Shown: one piece after another, positions 52,281 to 61,808 of the stretch
How positions within the stretch are numbered: the stretch's first letter is position 1
How the letters are laid out: every line of letters starts with the position of its first letter
Assembly: GCA_947172645.1 (NCBI GenBank)
Contig: CAMWBY010000006.1
Coordinates: 1 to 64,000 of the forward strand
Source: an uncultured Lachnospiraceae bacterium
Lineage (GTDB): Bacteria; Bacillota; Clostridia; Lachnospirales; Lachnospiraceae
DNA: 64,000 nucleotides
Direction of reading: 5' to 3'
The notes under the pieces: model-generated
The model's input: the letters and a program-made list of their open reading frames with translations, nothing else
Told to the model about the DNA's origin: nothing
Database searches by the model: none
Translations under genes and position numbers: made by a program

Positions 52281-53237
52281 TCACAGCCCCATCAAAGCCA
52301 CCAAACACAGCAATGCCGTAATGATGGAAAACACGGCCACCACCCTTGTCTCAGACCATCCGCACAACTCGAAATGGTGATGGATTGGCGCCATCTTGAA
52401 TATCCGCTTCCCGCCAGTCATCTTGAAGTATGAGACTTGCATAATCACAGAGATGACTTCTATCATATAAATAAACCCGACAATCGCAATGAAAAGAGGC
52501 ATCTGCATCATATAAGCCGAAGCCGCCACAAAGCCGCCAAGCGCCAGGGAACCGGTGTCTCCCATAAACACACTGGCAGGATGGACGTTAAATAGTAAGA
52601 AGCCAAGCAGCGCGCCCGCCACCGCGCAAGTTATCGGTTCTATCCCGCTGTTCATTCCAATCGCCACCACACTGAAAAAAGTTGCCACAAGTACGGTGAC
52701 TGAGCTTGCAAGTCCATCCACCCCGTCGGTAAAATTCGTCCCATTGACCGTAGCAATCACAATAAAAAATAAAATAGGAATATTAAACCAACCAAAATCC
52801 AGGTACACCCCGTCAAAAAAGGGCACCTTCATCGCCAGTGACACATCCGTATATCTTCTCAGATAAAATGTAAATATCCCTGTCACAACAACCTGCAAGG
52901 CAAACTTCTGCCATGCCCTAAGCCCCATGGAGCGATGCAGGACAACCTTGATATAATCATCCACGAATCCAATCAGCCCAAATCCCAAGGTCAGGAAAAG
53001 AACCGGAATAATCTTCGGGTAATCTTTTACAAAGAAAAGAGACGTAACCACCACGCTGATGAGAATCAGTATACCACCCATGGTGGGTGTGCCGTTTTTC
53101 TTCAAATGGCTCTCCGGCCCCTCGTCCCGCACGGTCTGGCCCACCTTAAGCCGTCGCAAAAAAGGTATCACCACAGGTCCCAACACCACACTGATTGCAA
53201 ACGATATCATCACGGACATTAAAATTGTTGTATTCAT
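52281..53237 (-). CDS. mraY: Phospho-N-acetylmuramoyl-pentapeptide transferase
   Basis: The 318-residue membrane enzyme makes lipid I on undecaprenyl phosphate. It has about ten helices and the conserved GPESHLKKNGTPTMGG, GFGLIGFVDDYIKVVLHRS and VNGTNFTDGVDGLASSVTVL. A loop GDTGSLALGGFVAASAYMMQ and the cytoplasmic MAPIHHHFELCGWSETRVV follow. It is the normal length and order for dcw. Confidence 0.96.
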   Translation of the reverse strand: MNTTILMSVMISFAISVVLGPVVIPFLRRLKVGQTVRDEGPESHLKKNGTPTMGGILILISVVVTSLFFVKDYPKIIPVLFLTLGFGLIGFVDDYIKVVLHRSMGLRAWQKFALQVVVTGIFTFYLRRYTDVSLAMKVPFFDGVYLDFGWFNIPILFFIVIATVNGTNFTDGVDGLASSVTVLVATFFSVVAIGMNSGIEPITCAVAGALLGFLLFNVHPASVFMGDTGSLALGGFVAASAYMMQMPLFIAIVGFIYMIEVISVIMQVSYFKMTGGKRIFKMAPIHHHFELCGWSETRVVAVFSIITALLCLVALMGL

Positions 53238-53274
53238 AATTCCTCCATCTATAGGTTACACAGACATAAAAAAG

Positions 53275-55026
53275 CTATGTCCTATTATAATCCATCTCTT
53301 CCAAATATGGAAGGATGTTTTCAAAAAGCTGTCGCACGACCGGCGCCGCAATCTGTCCGCCGTAATAAGTGCCCTGGGGATTATTGATAATCGCCACGGC
53401 AAGCACCTGAGGATTATCCGCCGGGGCAAAACCAAGAAAAGACGCGATATACTTGCCGCTTCCTCTTGGCAGCGTCTGGCTTGTGGCCGTCTTACCGCCT
53501 ACCCGGTATCCTTCCACTGCCCCGTTCTTGCCGCTTCCCTCCGCCACCACCTGCTCCAGTATATAGCGCATCGTCTCGGAGGTCTCTTTAGACACCACGT
53601 TGTCTCTTACGGGATAAGTAAATACGTGGCTGTTTGTGCCGTCGCTGTTTACCGCCTTCACCGCAAAATGTGGCGTCACCCTCCTGCCGCCGTTGACAAT
53701 CGAGGAGGCCGTCACTGCAAGCTGAATGGGCGTAATCTGAAAGGACTGCCCGAAGGAGATGGTTGCAAGCTCCACTGGCCCAATATTTTCCACATTATGC
53801 ATAATCGTCCCCGCCTCCCCCGGCAGGTCTATCCCCGTCCGGTCAAGCAGCCCGAACTGTTTGAAATAGGAGTAGTAGCGTTCCACACCAATGCGCATAC
53901 CTACGGTGATGAAGACGGGGTTGCAGGAATTCATCGTCCCCTGCACGAAATCCTCCGCCCCGTGCCCGCCCACTTTATGGCATCTTATTTTACGGTCTTC
54001 CACCATAATATATCCCGGGCAGTTAAAGGTATCCGTAGGCTTGACGGCTCCCGATTCAAGCCCGGCGGCGGCAGTAATAATCTTGAATGTGGAACCCGGT
54101 TCATAGGTATCGTTGATGCAGCCGTTACGCCACATGCCGTTTAACAGCTCCTGCTTCTTTTCCTCACTCAGCCCCTCGCTGTCCACCGTATCGGGCAGTG
54201 TATACGGGTCGTTTAAGTTAAATTCAGGCACGTTTGCCATGGCAAGAATCTCCCCGTTCTGGGGATTCATGACAAGAATGGAAACACTGTCCGCCTCTTT
54301 GGTCTCCATCGTCTGCATAGCCAGCTGCGTGGCATAACTCTGTATATTCATATCCAGGCTGATATACAAATCCTGTCCGCCCACCGGCTCAACCCGCTCT
54401 TCCCCCGCCTCCGCTACTTCCACACCTTTGGCATCGGTCACCGTCAAGATGGTTCCCGCTTCTCCCTGCAAATATTCCTCATAAATCACTTCCAGACCGA
54501 TAATGCCCTGGTTATCCCCTCCGGTAAATCCCAACACTTTCGACCCCAGGGAGTCATACGGATAATAGCGTTTATAGTCTTCGTCCACTTTCACACCGTC
54601 CAGGTCATAGGCCCGGATGGCGTCCCCGATACTTTTGTCCACATTGCTCTTAATTTTTTCGATGGAAGAATACTTTTCCACCCTTTTTCTGACATATTCC
54701 TCTGACAGCCCCAGTTCTTTACAGAGTACGGTAATCACTTTCTCTTTGTCCGTAATCTGGCTGTGAATCACGGATATAGTGCACACAGTCCTGTTATCCG
54801 CCAGTATCTTACCGTTGGCATCGATTATCCGTCCTCTGGCCGCCTTGATGCTTCTCTCCCTCTCATGCAGTTCTTTCGCCTTCATCGTATAATATTCCGA
54901 CTGGAAAACCATCAGATACACCAATCTGCCCATCAGTACCGCGAACACGGCGAGACAGAGAAACATCACCACGACTGTCTTGCTCCTGTGGTATGTTTTA
55001 TGTAGATATGGAACGTCATCCATCAT
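53275..55026 (-). CDS. Class B penicillin-binding protein (SpoVD/FtsI-like)
   Basis: The 583-residue peptidoglycan transpeptidase. One N-terminal helix (TVVVMFLCLAVFAVLMGRLV) is followed by a dimerisation domain and a transpeptidase domain. The active-site Ser is in YEPGSTFKIITAAAGLES, the SxN motif is MNSCNPVFITVGM, and the third motif reads YRVGGKTATSQTLPRG, KTA in place of the usual KTG. No PASTA domain is present. It follows the first dcw PBP and precedes mraY. The SEDS partner is most likely the FtsW here. Confidence 0.92.
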   Translation of the reverse strand: MMDDVPYLHKTYHRSKTVVVMFLCLAVFAVLMGRLVYLMVFQSEYYTMKAKELHERERSIKAARGRIIDANGKILADNRTVCTISVIHSQITDKEKVITVLCKELGLSEEYVRKRVEKYSSIEKIKSNVDKSIGDAIRAYDLDGVKVDEDYKRYYPYDSLGSKVLGFTGGDNQGIIGLEVIYEEYLQGEAGTILTVTDAKGVEVAEAGEERVEPVGGQDLYISLDMNIQSYATQLAMQTMETKEADSVSILVMNPQNGEILAMANVPEFNLNDPYTLPDTVDSEGLSEEKKQELLNGMWRNGCINDTYEPGSTFKIITAAAGLESGAVKPTDTFNCPGYIMVEDRKIRCHKVGGHGAEDFVQGTMNSCNPVFITVGMRIGVERYYSYFKQFGLLDRTGIDLPGEAGTIMHNVENIGPVELATISFGQSFQITPIQLAVTASSIVNGGRRVTPHFAVKAVNSDGTNSHVFTYPVRDNVVSKETSETMRYILEQVVAEGSGKNGAVEGYRVGGKTATSQTLPRGSGKYIASFLGFAPADNPQVLAVAIINNPQGTYYGGQIAAPVVRQLFENILPYLEEMDYNRT

Positions 55027-55095
55027 ACAGAAAACCTCACAAAAAGGTATTAATACAATTTATTACCGTTTTTATGAGGTTATTCTTATTTTGCC

Positions 55096-57372
55096 TTATT
55101 CTGTTGCCTCAGAACCGCCTTCGCCTTCCTCTGTCTCTTCCCCTTGTTGTGTACCCTCTCCTTCTTGCTCTTCTCCCTGCTCTTCTTCCTCCCCCAAAAG
55201 ACTGCCGCCATATACTTGCGTGCCGGTCTCGGGGTCATAGAAGTTGCCTGTATCCGGGTCTTTTAAGTATCCGGTCTCGGGGTCTTTCGGGAAAGTCTTC
55301 CAGATTTCCCTGGCAGCCTTTTCCTCCTCGGTTTCCTCTTCTTCCGGTTCTGTGGCTTCTCCGTCGCCTTCTTTCGGCAATACCGGATTCCCTTCCTCGT
55401 CCAGTTCCGGCTCCTCGGCGCCTTCCGCCGGTCTCTTAATCTGAATCTCCATTGCCTCCAGTTCTTCCCGTTCCTTGTCACTGAGTTCCTCCGTCATGAA
55501 AATATTGAGATACGGAAGCACTTCCGTCAGCACTTTCCTGACAATCCGGGTGGCAAATTTCGCATCATCCTGCCTCCACTCATTAGGTCTGTCCACCACA
55601 ACATAAATCGCAATCTCAGGGTCGTCCGCGGGCGCATATCCCATAAAGGATACGACATACTCTTTATTCTTACGGGGAAGCGTCTCCGCCGTCCCTGTCT
55701 TTCCGCCAATCATATATCCTGCCGGACGCGCCGTCTTGCCCGTACCATTCTCTCCTGTAACTACCGTATTACAAAATTCCTTGATTGTCTCGCTGGTCGA
55801 CTGTGAAATCGTCTGTTTCAGTATCCTTGGCTCAATATTTTCCAGAGTCGCACCGTCCGCCGTGGTAATCCTGTCCACCATATGAGGCTCATAATAATAT
55901 CCGCCGTTAATCAGGGAACAGAAACCGGTAATCGTCTGTATCATCGTCGCATTAAACCCCTGTCCGAAGGAACAGGTGGCAAGCTCCGTCGGCCCGAGCG
56001 TATTCTTGTTAAACACGAGCGAAGCCGTCCTGGCCTCCCCTGCCAGGTCAATGTTTGTCTTTAAACCAAAGCCGAACAAATGCTGATAATCTACAAATGA
56101 GCTCTGGCCAAGCTTAAACGCCACATTCATCAGCACCACGTTACAGGAACGCTCAATACCCTCCTGGACGGAAAGATAGCCGTCGCCAAAGGTCTGGTGG
56201 CACTTAATATCATGGTCCCCCACATGCAAAAACCCTTCGCAGTTATAGGACTCATTTCCCGTAATCGAACCATTCTCGATTGCCGCCGCCACCGTAAAGG
56301 GCTTGGCTACCGACCCCGGCTCAAAGGCGTCCACGATACAGAAATTCTTCCACAATGCATTCAGCTGCCGATACATCGCTTCGTCGTTCATCCCGTCTAT
56401 GTCTTCCTGCGTCACATAACCAATCCTCTTGCCTTGTTCGTCAAGCAGAGGCATCCCAATCAGGTTGTCGGTATCCCTCGTATCATTCAAGTCAAAGGTC
56501 GGATAGCTCGCCATGGCCAGGATTCTGCCCGTATCCACCTCCATAATGATACAGCCCACATTCTCCGCGCCATTGCCTTCCCTGTAATTATCCTTAAATT
56601 CTTCGTTAAAATCTTTCAGATATTTCTCTACAATGGCCTGGATATTGGCGTCAATCGTCGTCTGGATATTATGTCCGTCCTCCGCCGCAATGGTTGTCCG
56701 CTCAAGGGCCGAATCGTCGTTCAGGTATCCATACTCTCTGCCGTTAATGCCGCAAAGCATATCATTGTAAAACTCCTCCAGGCCATACGTTCCCTGGTTG
56801 TCATTTGTCGTAAAACCGATGACATCGCAAGCCAACCTCCCGTTGGGATACTCCCGCCTGTACTCGTCCTCAAACCAGACGCCCTTGATATTCTTACCTG
56901 CCTCCGGGTCATTGGCAAGCTCCTGGAAGGCGTTCATCTTCTCGTATTCCACCCGTTTGGCCATCACATAATAAGAAGACGTGGGATGTTCTGCAATATA
57001 ACCCCGCACCTCGTTGGTGTCAATCCCGAAACACTTCCTAAGCGCATCGAGAGTCGGTTCAATATTTTCTTCCTTCCGCACCAGGATTTTTGTATCCAGA
57101 ATGACATTGTACACTTTATTGCTGACTGCCAGCACCGTACCGTTGGAATCCAAAATATCCCCACGCTTAAAAGGTATTGTCTTGGAATCATACTCCTGCT
57201 GCGACAATACCTGTTTTTTATACTCTTCTCCGTTATCCCTGGTAACCAGATATATCCGGGCGCTTAACCCTGCGAAGGCTGCCAATATCATAAGGAACAA
57301 TACCAGCAGCTTTTTCTGCATTTTGATTGTAAATTTGTTGACGGGATTCCTGTCTCTTCTCCTACCGCTCAA
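55096..57372 (-). CDS. Class B penicillin-binding protein with long acidic tail (FtsI/PBP2-like)
   Basis: The 758-residue transpeptidase starts with TTG (57372) after AGGTGAG. It has a membrane helix near 15-35 and a central domain. Active-site motifs are EPGSVAKPFTVAAAIENGSI, ERSCNVVLMNVAF and GGKTGTAETLPRKN. After residue about 640 a disordered tail of over 110 residues, full of Glu with short GEE, EGE and TEE repeats, runs to the end. It leaves the dcw position of PBP2b/FtsI. The tail is on the extracellular side and unusual in length. Confidence 0.92.
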   Translation of the reverse strand: MSGRRRDRNPVNKFTIKMQKKLLVLFLMILAAFAGLSARIYLVTRDNGEEYKKQVLSQQEYDSKTIPFKRGDILDSNGTVLAVSNKVYNVILDTKILVRKEENIEPTLDALRKCFGIDTNEVRGYIAEHPTSSYYVMAKRVEYEKMNAFQELANDPEAGKNIKGVWFEDEYRREYPNGRLACDVIGFTTNDNQGTYGLEEFYNDMLCGINGREYGYLNDDSALERTTIAAEDGHNIQTTIDANIQAIVEKYLKDFNEEFKDNYREGNGAENVGCIIMEVDTGRILAMASYPTFDLNDTRDTDNLIGMPLLDEQGKRIGYVTQEDIDGMNDEAMYRQLNALWKNFCIVDAFEPGSVAKPFTVAAAIENGSITGNESYNCEGFLHVGDHDIKCHQTFGDGYLSVQEGIERSCNVVLMNVAFKLGQSSFVDYQHLFGFGLKTNIDLAGEARTASLVFNKNTLGPTELATCSFGQGFNATMIQTITGFCSLINGGYYYEPHMVDRITTADGATLENIEPRILKQTISQSTSETIKEFCNTVVTGENGTGKTARPAGYMIGGKTGTAETLPRKNKEYVVSFMGYAPADDPEIAIYVVVDRPNEWRQDDAKFATRIVRKVLTEVLPYLNIFMTEELSDKEREELEAMEIQIKRPAEGAEEPELDEEGNPVLPKEGDGEATEPEEEETEEEKAAREIWKTFPKDPETGYLKDPDTGNFYDPETGTQVYGGSLLGEEEEQGEEQEGEGTQQGEETEEGEGGSEATE

Positions 57373-57402
57373 ATACTCACCTACTCATGGCTGTATGACA
57401 CC

Positions 57403-57888
57403 CTACTGGGGGATGTCGGCCATCTGCTTCACATAATCGTTGTTCTCGCTCTCGAAAGAAATAATTTGTCCTTCCTTCGCGTACTGCATACCTAACTCCT
57501 CTATGGCAATCCGCTTTATCTCTTCCAAATCAACACTACTTGTTATTCTACTATACTCCTCATCATTTGCAAGCTTTAAATCATTTAATTGCTTCTCCAA
57601 CGCAGAGATATGTTCCACACTGTTGGTAATATCGGACTGCAGCCCAATATACTTGACGAGTATCACACCCGTCACCATAAGCGCCATACACAGAAACAAA
57701 ACATACCCCGCGCTCATATGTTTTGCCTTCTCCCTGTTCTTGCGGGCCGTATTGCTGATTTTCTTCTGCGGCTTTCTCTCTATTTCTTTCGTTACATCTA
57801 ATTTCCTGACGGTATTCCCCTGCACATAATAGCGGCTTCTCTGCTCCGCCGCCCTGCTTCGGTTTGCCGTTCTTGATGTTGACGCCAT
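57403..57888 (-). CDS. ftsL: FtsL-like division protein
   Basis: The 161-residue protein has a basic N-terminal region and one helix (AGYVLFLCMALMVTGVILVK). A coiled-coil region SVEHISALEKQLNDLKLAND follows with a conserved-looking IAIEELGMQYAKEGQIISFE. It joins DivIB and DivIC in the septal complex. It lies between rsmH and the first PBP gene as expected. Confidence 0.85.
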   Translation of the reverse strand: MASTSRTANRSRAAEQRSRYYVQGNTVRKLDVTKEIERKPQKKISNTARKNREKAKHMSAGYVLFLCMALMVTGVILVKYIGLQSDITNSVEHISALEKQLNDLKLANDEEYSRITSSVDLEEIKRIAIEELGMQYAKEGQIISFESENNDYVKQMADIPQ

Positions 57889-57920
57889 ACACTTATCTCC
57901 TCATAATTATCTGCGATTTA

Positions 57921-58862
57921 TCATAACAGACATTTTTCAAAAACTCTCAGTTTCGCGCTCTTCGCCCGTTTATTGACGGTCACTTCCTCCGCGGAGGGTA
58001 AAATCGGTTTCCTGGTGATTACCTTGCCTCTGGATGCTTGTCCGCACACACATACCGGAAAATCCGGCGGACATGTACAGGGATTTTCATTTCTTTTGAA
58101 AGCCGTCTTCACGATTCTGTCTTCCAGTGAATGAAACGTAATAATGCATATTCTGCCGCCCGGCTTTAACATCTCTATAAAACCATCCAGAGAATCTTTC
58201 AGCACTTCCAACTCTTTGTTGCACTCTATCCTGATTGCCTGGAATGTCCTCTTGGATGGATGCCCCCCTGCAGCCCGCATCTTAGCCGGTATCGCCGCCT
58301 TGATGATTTCATTTAACTCCCCTGTCGTCTCAACAGGCTTGTCCTTTCTGGCATTCACGATATGCTTCGCGATATTGGCCGCAAACTGTTCCTCCCCATA
58401 ATCCTTGATGACATGGAAAAGCTGTGCCTGTGTGTATCCATTGACAATATCCGCCGCCGTCAGCGTCTGCCGCAAATCCATCCGCATATCCAGCGCCGTG
58501 TCGTATTTGTAAGAAAATCCACGTTCTGCATTGTCCAACTGGAAAGACGACACTCCCAAATCAAGCACAATGCCGTCAACTTTCTCTATTCCAAGACGCA
58601 TCAACGCCTGTCTGGCATTCCGGTAGTTATCGCGGACTAAAGTAACCCTGTCCTCATAAGGCTGCAGCCGTATACCCGCTGCCTCGATAGCGGCTTCATC
58701 CTGGTCAATACCAATCAGCCTACCTCCTTCGCCTAACTTAGATGCAATGCGGCAGGAGTGACCCCCGCCGCCCAACGTACCGTCCACATAAATACCTTCC
58801 GGTTTTATCTGTAAATTATCTATGGTTTCTTCCAAGAGAACCGACGTATGTTTAAATTCCAT
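57921..58862 (-). CDS. rsmH: 16S rRNA (cytosine1402-N4)-methyltransferase
   Basis: The 313-residue SAM enzyme methylates C1402 in 16S rRNA. It has [40 protein letters not shown] (SAM loop), [27 protein letters not shown]-type [20 protein letters not shown] and [19 protein letters not shown]. It is the second gene of dcw after mraZ. Confidence 0.96.
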   Translation of the reverse strand: MEFKHTSVLLEETIDNLQIKPEGIYVDGTLGGGGHSCRIASKLGEGGRLIGIDQDEAAIEAAGIRLQPYEDRVTLVRDNYRNARQALMRLGIEKVDGIVLDLGVSSFQLDNAERGFSYKYDTALDMRMDLRQTLTAADIVNGYTQAQLFHVIKDYGEEQFAANIAKHIVNARKDKPVETTGELNEIIKAAIPAKMRAAGGHPSKRTFQAIRIECNKELEVLKDSLDGFIEMLKPGGRICIITFHSLEDRIVKTAFKRNENPCTCPPDFPVCVCGQASRGKVITRKPILPSAEEVTVNKRAKSAKLRVFEKCLL

Positions 58863-58882
58863 AGTTATACCATGCCTTTCCC

Positions 58883-59314
58883 TCAGATTCCCAAACCAAG
58901 TTCCGCCATGTGCTCCGCTATTTCATCCATATCTTCATAGGCAGCCATGCCGTCGAAACGTTCTTTACTCCAGATTTCTATCCTGCTCGCCACACCGATT
59001 AACACCACGTCTTTGTTAATCTGGGCGAACTCGCGTAAAACATTGGGAACAAGAATCCTTCCCTGTTTATCCACTTCTACTTCCGCTGCTCCTGCCAGGA
59101 AGAATCTCGCGAACTGCCTGGCTTCCTTATTGGTAATGGGCAATGATTTCAGTTTTTCTTCGAATGCAGTCCACTCATCGTTGTCATACACAAACAGACA
59201 GCCATCCAACCCCTTCGTCACCACGAAGGTATCTCCCAACGCATCTCTGAATTTGGAGGGAATAATCAGCCTGCCCTTTGCATCGATTGTGTGATTGTAT
59301 TCTCCCATAAACAT
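58883..59314 (-). CDS. mraZ: Transcriptional regulator MraZ
   Basis: The 143-residue regulator of dcw is placed at the ATG at 59314 ([20 protein letters not shown]) for spacing to AGGTG; two codons upstream are also possible. Two AbrB-like halves are visible: [20 protein letters not shown] and [20 protein letters not shown]. It forms rings that bind repeated boxes before its own gene, and four such boxes are seen at 59434-59469. Confidence 0.95.
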   Translation of the reverse strand: MFMGEYNHTIDAKGRLIIPSKFRDALGDTFVVTKGLDGCLFVYDNDEWTAFEEKLKSLPITNKEARQFARFFLAGAAEVEVDKQGRILVPNVLREFAQINKDVVLIGVASRIEIWSKERFDGMAAYEDMDEIAEHMAELGLGI

Positions 59315-59433
59315 CATCAATCACCTGCCCGCGTGTCTGTCCGCCTCCTGTCACCTTCGTCCATACACTGATACATCCAAGTGGCCTGCCACGGAAATAC
59401 GGTATTTTTCTGTGAACTTTATGGTTTTTATCA

Positions 59434-59469
59434 CCACTTCATTCCACTTCATACCACTTTCCACCACTT
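59434..59469 (-). promoter_or_regulatory. Four MraZ boxes at exact 10-bp spacing
   Basis: CCACTT occurs on the plus strand at 59434, 59444, 59454 and 59464 (AAGTGG on the coding strand). The array lies just downstream of the -10 box. This matches the known MraZ operator design of AAAGTG-type repeats with a 10-bp period. Confidence 0.85.
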
Positions 59470-59477
59470 TTACTCTA

Positions 59478-59506
59478 ATTTTATACTATGCAATGGGATA
59501 ATGCAA
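59478..59506 (-). promoter_or_regulatory. Promoter of the dcw operon
   Basis: Minus strand TTGCAT (59506-59501), 17 bases, TAAAAT (59483-59478), directly before the MraZ boxes. Confidence 0.7.
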
Positions 59507-59560
59507 GGAAAATATTCGTTACTCCTCGCCTTCCTCCTATAACCGCCATAAGACGCAAAA

Positions 59561-59589
59561 ATCCCCCATGGCACAATGCCACGGGGGAC
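59561..59589 (-). terminator. Terminator after lgt
   Basis: A 13-bp stem (ATCCCCCATGGCA with TGCCACGGGGGAC, one mismatch) and a 3-base loop, followed on the minus strand by TTTTTGC. Confidence 0.85.
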
Positions 59590-59604
59590 TTATCTCATAT
59601 AATA

Positions 59605-60480
59605 TTATTGTTCCTTACCCTTCTTCATCCGCATCCGTATCACCAAATCCGCCATAAGCGCCGCCACGAAAAGCACTGCCGCCAATACTTGGGATACGGC
59701 CACTGTCGTGTGGGGGATAAAAAGGGTGTCCGTGCGGATTCCCTCAATCCAGGCCCTGCCGAGCCCATAACCGCCTAAGTACAGAAGCCACATCTCGCCC
59801 TGGAACTTCTTGTGCTGCCTGTAGGCCAGCATCAGGAGTAGAAGAACCAGATTCCAAAGGCTCTCATACAAAAAAGTAGGATGCACCTGTATATAATTGG
59901 CTCCCTCCGGGATATGGGCCGCCAAATTCTCTGAAATATCAATGCTTCTGACTGCCTCCACAGGCAGACGCATGGCAAGAAGGTTGTCCGTATACTCACC
60001 GAACACTTCCCTGTTCATAAAGTTGCCCCACCGGCCGATGACCTGTCCAAGCACAAGCCCGGGCACACACACGTCCGCAATCTGCAAAAAGCTTTGCTTT
60101 TTCACTTTACAGTACACCCACAGTGTCGTAAATGCCGCAATCACCGCACCGTAAATAGCCAACCCGCCATTGCGCAGATTAAAGATATTGGCCAGATTAT
60201 CCTTATACATATCCCACTGGAAAATTACATAATAAATCCTCGCCCCAATGATAGAAAAAATAATCGCATAAATGGCAAAATCCCAGATTAACTCCGAATC
60301 CAGGTTCTCTTTCTTCGCCACATAGGACGCCATCAGGACGCCGCACAGGACGCCGATTCCGATAATCACGCCGTAAAAGGCAATCTTAAACCCAAAAATG
60401 CTAAAGCTTCTCGGTATATTCTCCAGATAAATCCCAAGATGCGGAAACGCTATATCCGCCACATCCATCATTTCCTGCAC
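59605..60480 (-). CDS. lgt: Prolipoprotein diacylglyceryl transferase
   Basis: The 291-residue membrane enzyme attaches diacylglycerol to the lipobox Cys. About seven helices and the signature VIGRWGNFMNREVFGEYT are present, along with HPTFLYESLWNLVLLLLMLA and a late LGRAWIEGIRTDTL. A GTG start at 60480 is preferred for AAAGGAG at eight bases; an ATG three codons later is possible. It is independent from the dcw operon and ends at a strong terminator. Confidence 0.95.
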   Translation of the reverse strand: MQEMMDVADIAFPHLGIYLENIPRSFSIFGFKIAFYGVIIGIGVLCGVLMASYVAKKENLDSELIWDFAIYAIIFSIIGARIYYVIFQWDMYKDNLANIFNLRNGGLAIYGAVIAAFTTLWVYCKVKKQSFLQIADVCVPGLVLGQVIGRWGNFMNREVFGEYTDNLLAMRLPVEAVRSIDISENLAAHIPEGANYIQVHPTFLYESLWNLVLLLLMLAYRQHKKFQGEMWLLYLGGYGLGRAWIEGIRTDTLFIPHTTVAVSQVLAAVLFVAALMADLVIRMRMKKGKEQ

Positions 60481-60590
60481 AATAGATACTCCTTTATGAT
60501 TCCTATTCTCTGCATGTTATGCCGCTTTTCAAATCCATATACACACCGCCACACAGATAGTTGCATCAAAAACACACAAGTTGTTTTATA

Positions 60591-61688
60591 TCAGACATTA
60601 AACCGGAACAAGATTACATCTCCGTCTTGCACCACATATTCCTTGCCTTCCATGCCAACCAACCCCTTCTCTCTTGCCGCCGCAAGCGAGCCTTGCTCCA
60701 ACAAGTCTTTGTAGTTGACCACCTCTGCCTTGATAAAGCCTCTCTCGAAGTCGGTATGTATCTTTCCCGCCGCCTGGGGCGCCTTCGTCCCAATCTTAAT
60801 CGTCCATGCCCTTGTCTCGTCCTCGCCAGCGGTCAAGAAGCTCATAAGCCCCAGGAGACGGTAACTTGCCTTAATCAGTTTCTGCAGGCCCGACTCAGAC
60901 AGCCCCAAATCCTCTAAGAACATGGCGGTCTCTTCCTCGTCCAGCTCCGCAATTTCCTGTTCAATCTGTGCACAGATAACAAAGACCTCGCTGTTATTCT
61001 GCGCGGCAAATTCCTTGACCCTGGCAACGCCGTCATTGGAAGCGCCGTCATCCGCCAAATCGTCTTCCGCCACGTTCGCCGCAAAAATTACCGGTTTATA
61101 GGTAAGAAGATTATAAGAATTTAAAAGGGCTTCTTCGTCCTCATCCTCCGCCTCATAGCTCTTAGCAAGCTTACCGTCTTCTAAATGTCCCTTAAGTTTC
61201 TCTAAAAGCGCAAGCTCCTTCGCCAGTGTCTTGTCCATCTTCGCGGCCTTCGCCGTCTTCGCAATTCTACGTTCCAGAATCTCCAGGTCAGAGAAAATCA
61301 ACTCCAGGTTAATCGTCTCGATATCGCGCAACGGGTCGATAGAACCGTCCACATGTATGATATTGCTGTCCTCAAAGCACCTCACCACATGCACTACCGC
61401 GTCCACTTCCCTGATATTGCTTAAGAACTGGTTCCCAAGCCCTTCCCCTTTGGACGCGCCTTTCACCAGACCTGCGATATCCACAAATTCAATGGTCGCA
61501 GGAGTCACTTTCTTGGAATGGTACATATCCCCAAGAAGCTTAAGCCTCTCGTCCGGCACCGCCACAATGCCGATATTCGGGTCGATAGTGCAGAATGGGT
61601 AGTTCGCCGATTCCGCCCCTGCCTTTGTTAAAGAATTAAAAAGAGTGCTCTTTCCTACATTGGGAAGGCCTACGATTCCTAGTTTCAT
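60591..61688 (-). CDS. ychF: Redox-regulated ATPase YchF
   Basis: The 365-residue Obg-family protein binds ATP rather than GTP and associates with ribosomes. Features: KLGIVGLPNVGKSTLFNSLT, NYPFCTIDPNIGIVAVPDE, VDIAGLVKGASKGEGLGNQF, a coiled-coil insert near 130-190 and a C-terminal TGS domain (AWTIKIGTKAPQAAGKIHTD). It is monocistronic on the minus strand. Confidence 0.95.
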   Translation of the reverse strand: MKLGIVGLPNVGKSTLFNSLTKAGAESANYPFCTIDPNIGIVAVPDERLKLLGDMYHSKKVTPATIEFVDIAGLVKGASKGEGLGNQFLSNIREVDAVVHVVRCFEDSNIIHVDGSIDPLRDIETINLELIFSDLEILERRIAKTAKAAKMDKTLAKELALLEKLKGHLEDGKLAKSYEAEDEDEEALLNSYNLLTYKPVIFAANVAEDDLADDGASNDGVARVKEFAAQNNSEVFVICAQIEQEIAELDEEETAMFLEDLGLSESGLQKLIKASYRLLGLMSFLTAGEDETRAWTIKIGTKAPQAAGKIHTDFERGFIKAEVVNYKDLLEQGSLAAAREKGLVGMEGKEYVVQDGDVILFRFNV

Positions 61689-61808
61689 ATCTCCTATATA
61701 CCTCCTTCAAAAACGCCATATAACCGGCATTCTCTATAATCTCTGTATTATCTATATTTACTTTCTACATATGCGTAAACGCATCTGCTTAACCTATTAC
61801 AGTATAAA

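Noticed and set aside
53059..54144. 361-codon plus-strand frame opposite the SpoVD-like PBP
   Set aside because: Antisense shadow of a strong gene; no domain, no start signal.
56197..57267. 356-codon plus-strand frame opposite the first PBP
   Set aside because: Shadow frame; the minus-strand PBP motifs are intact.
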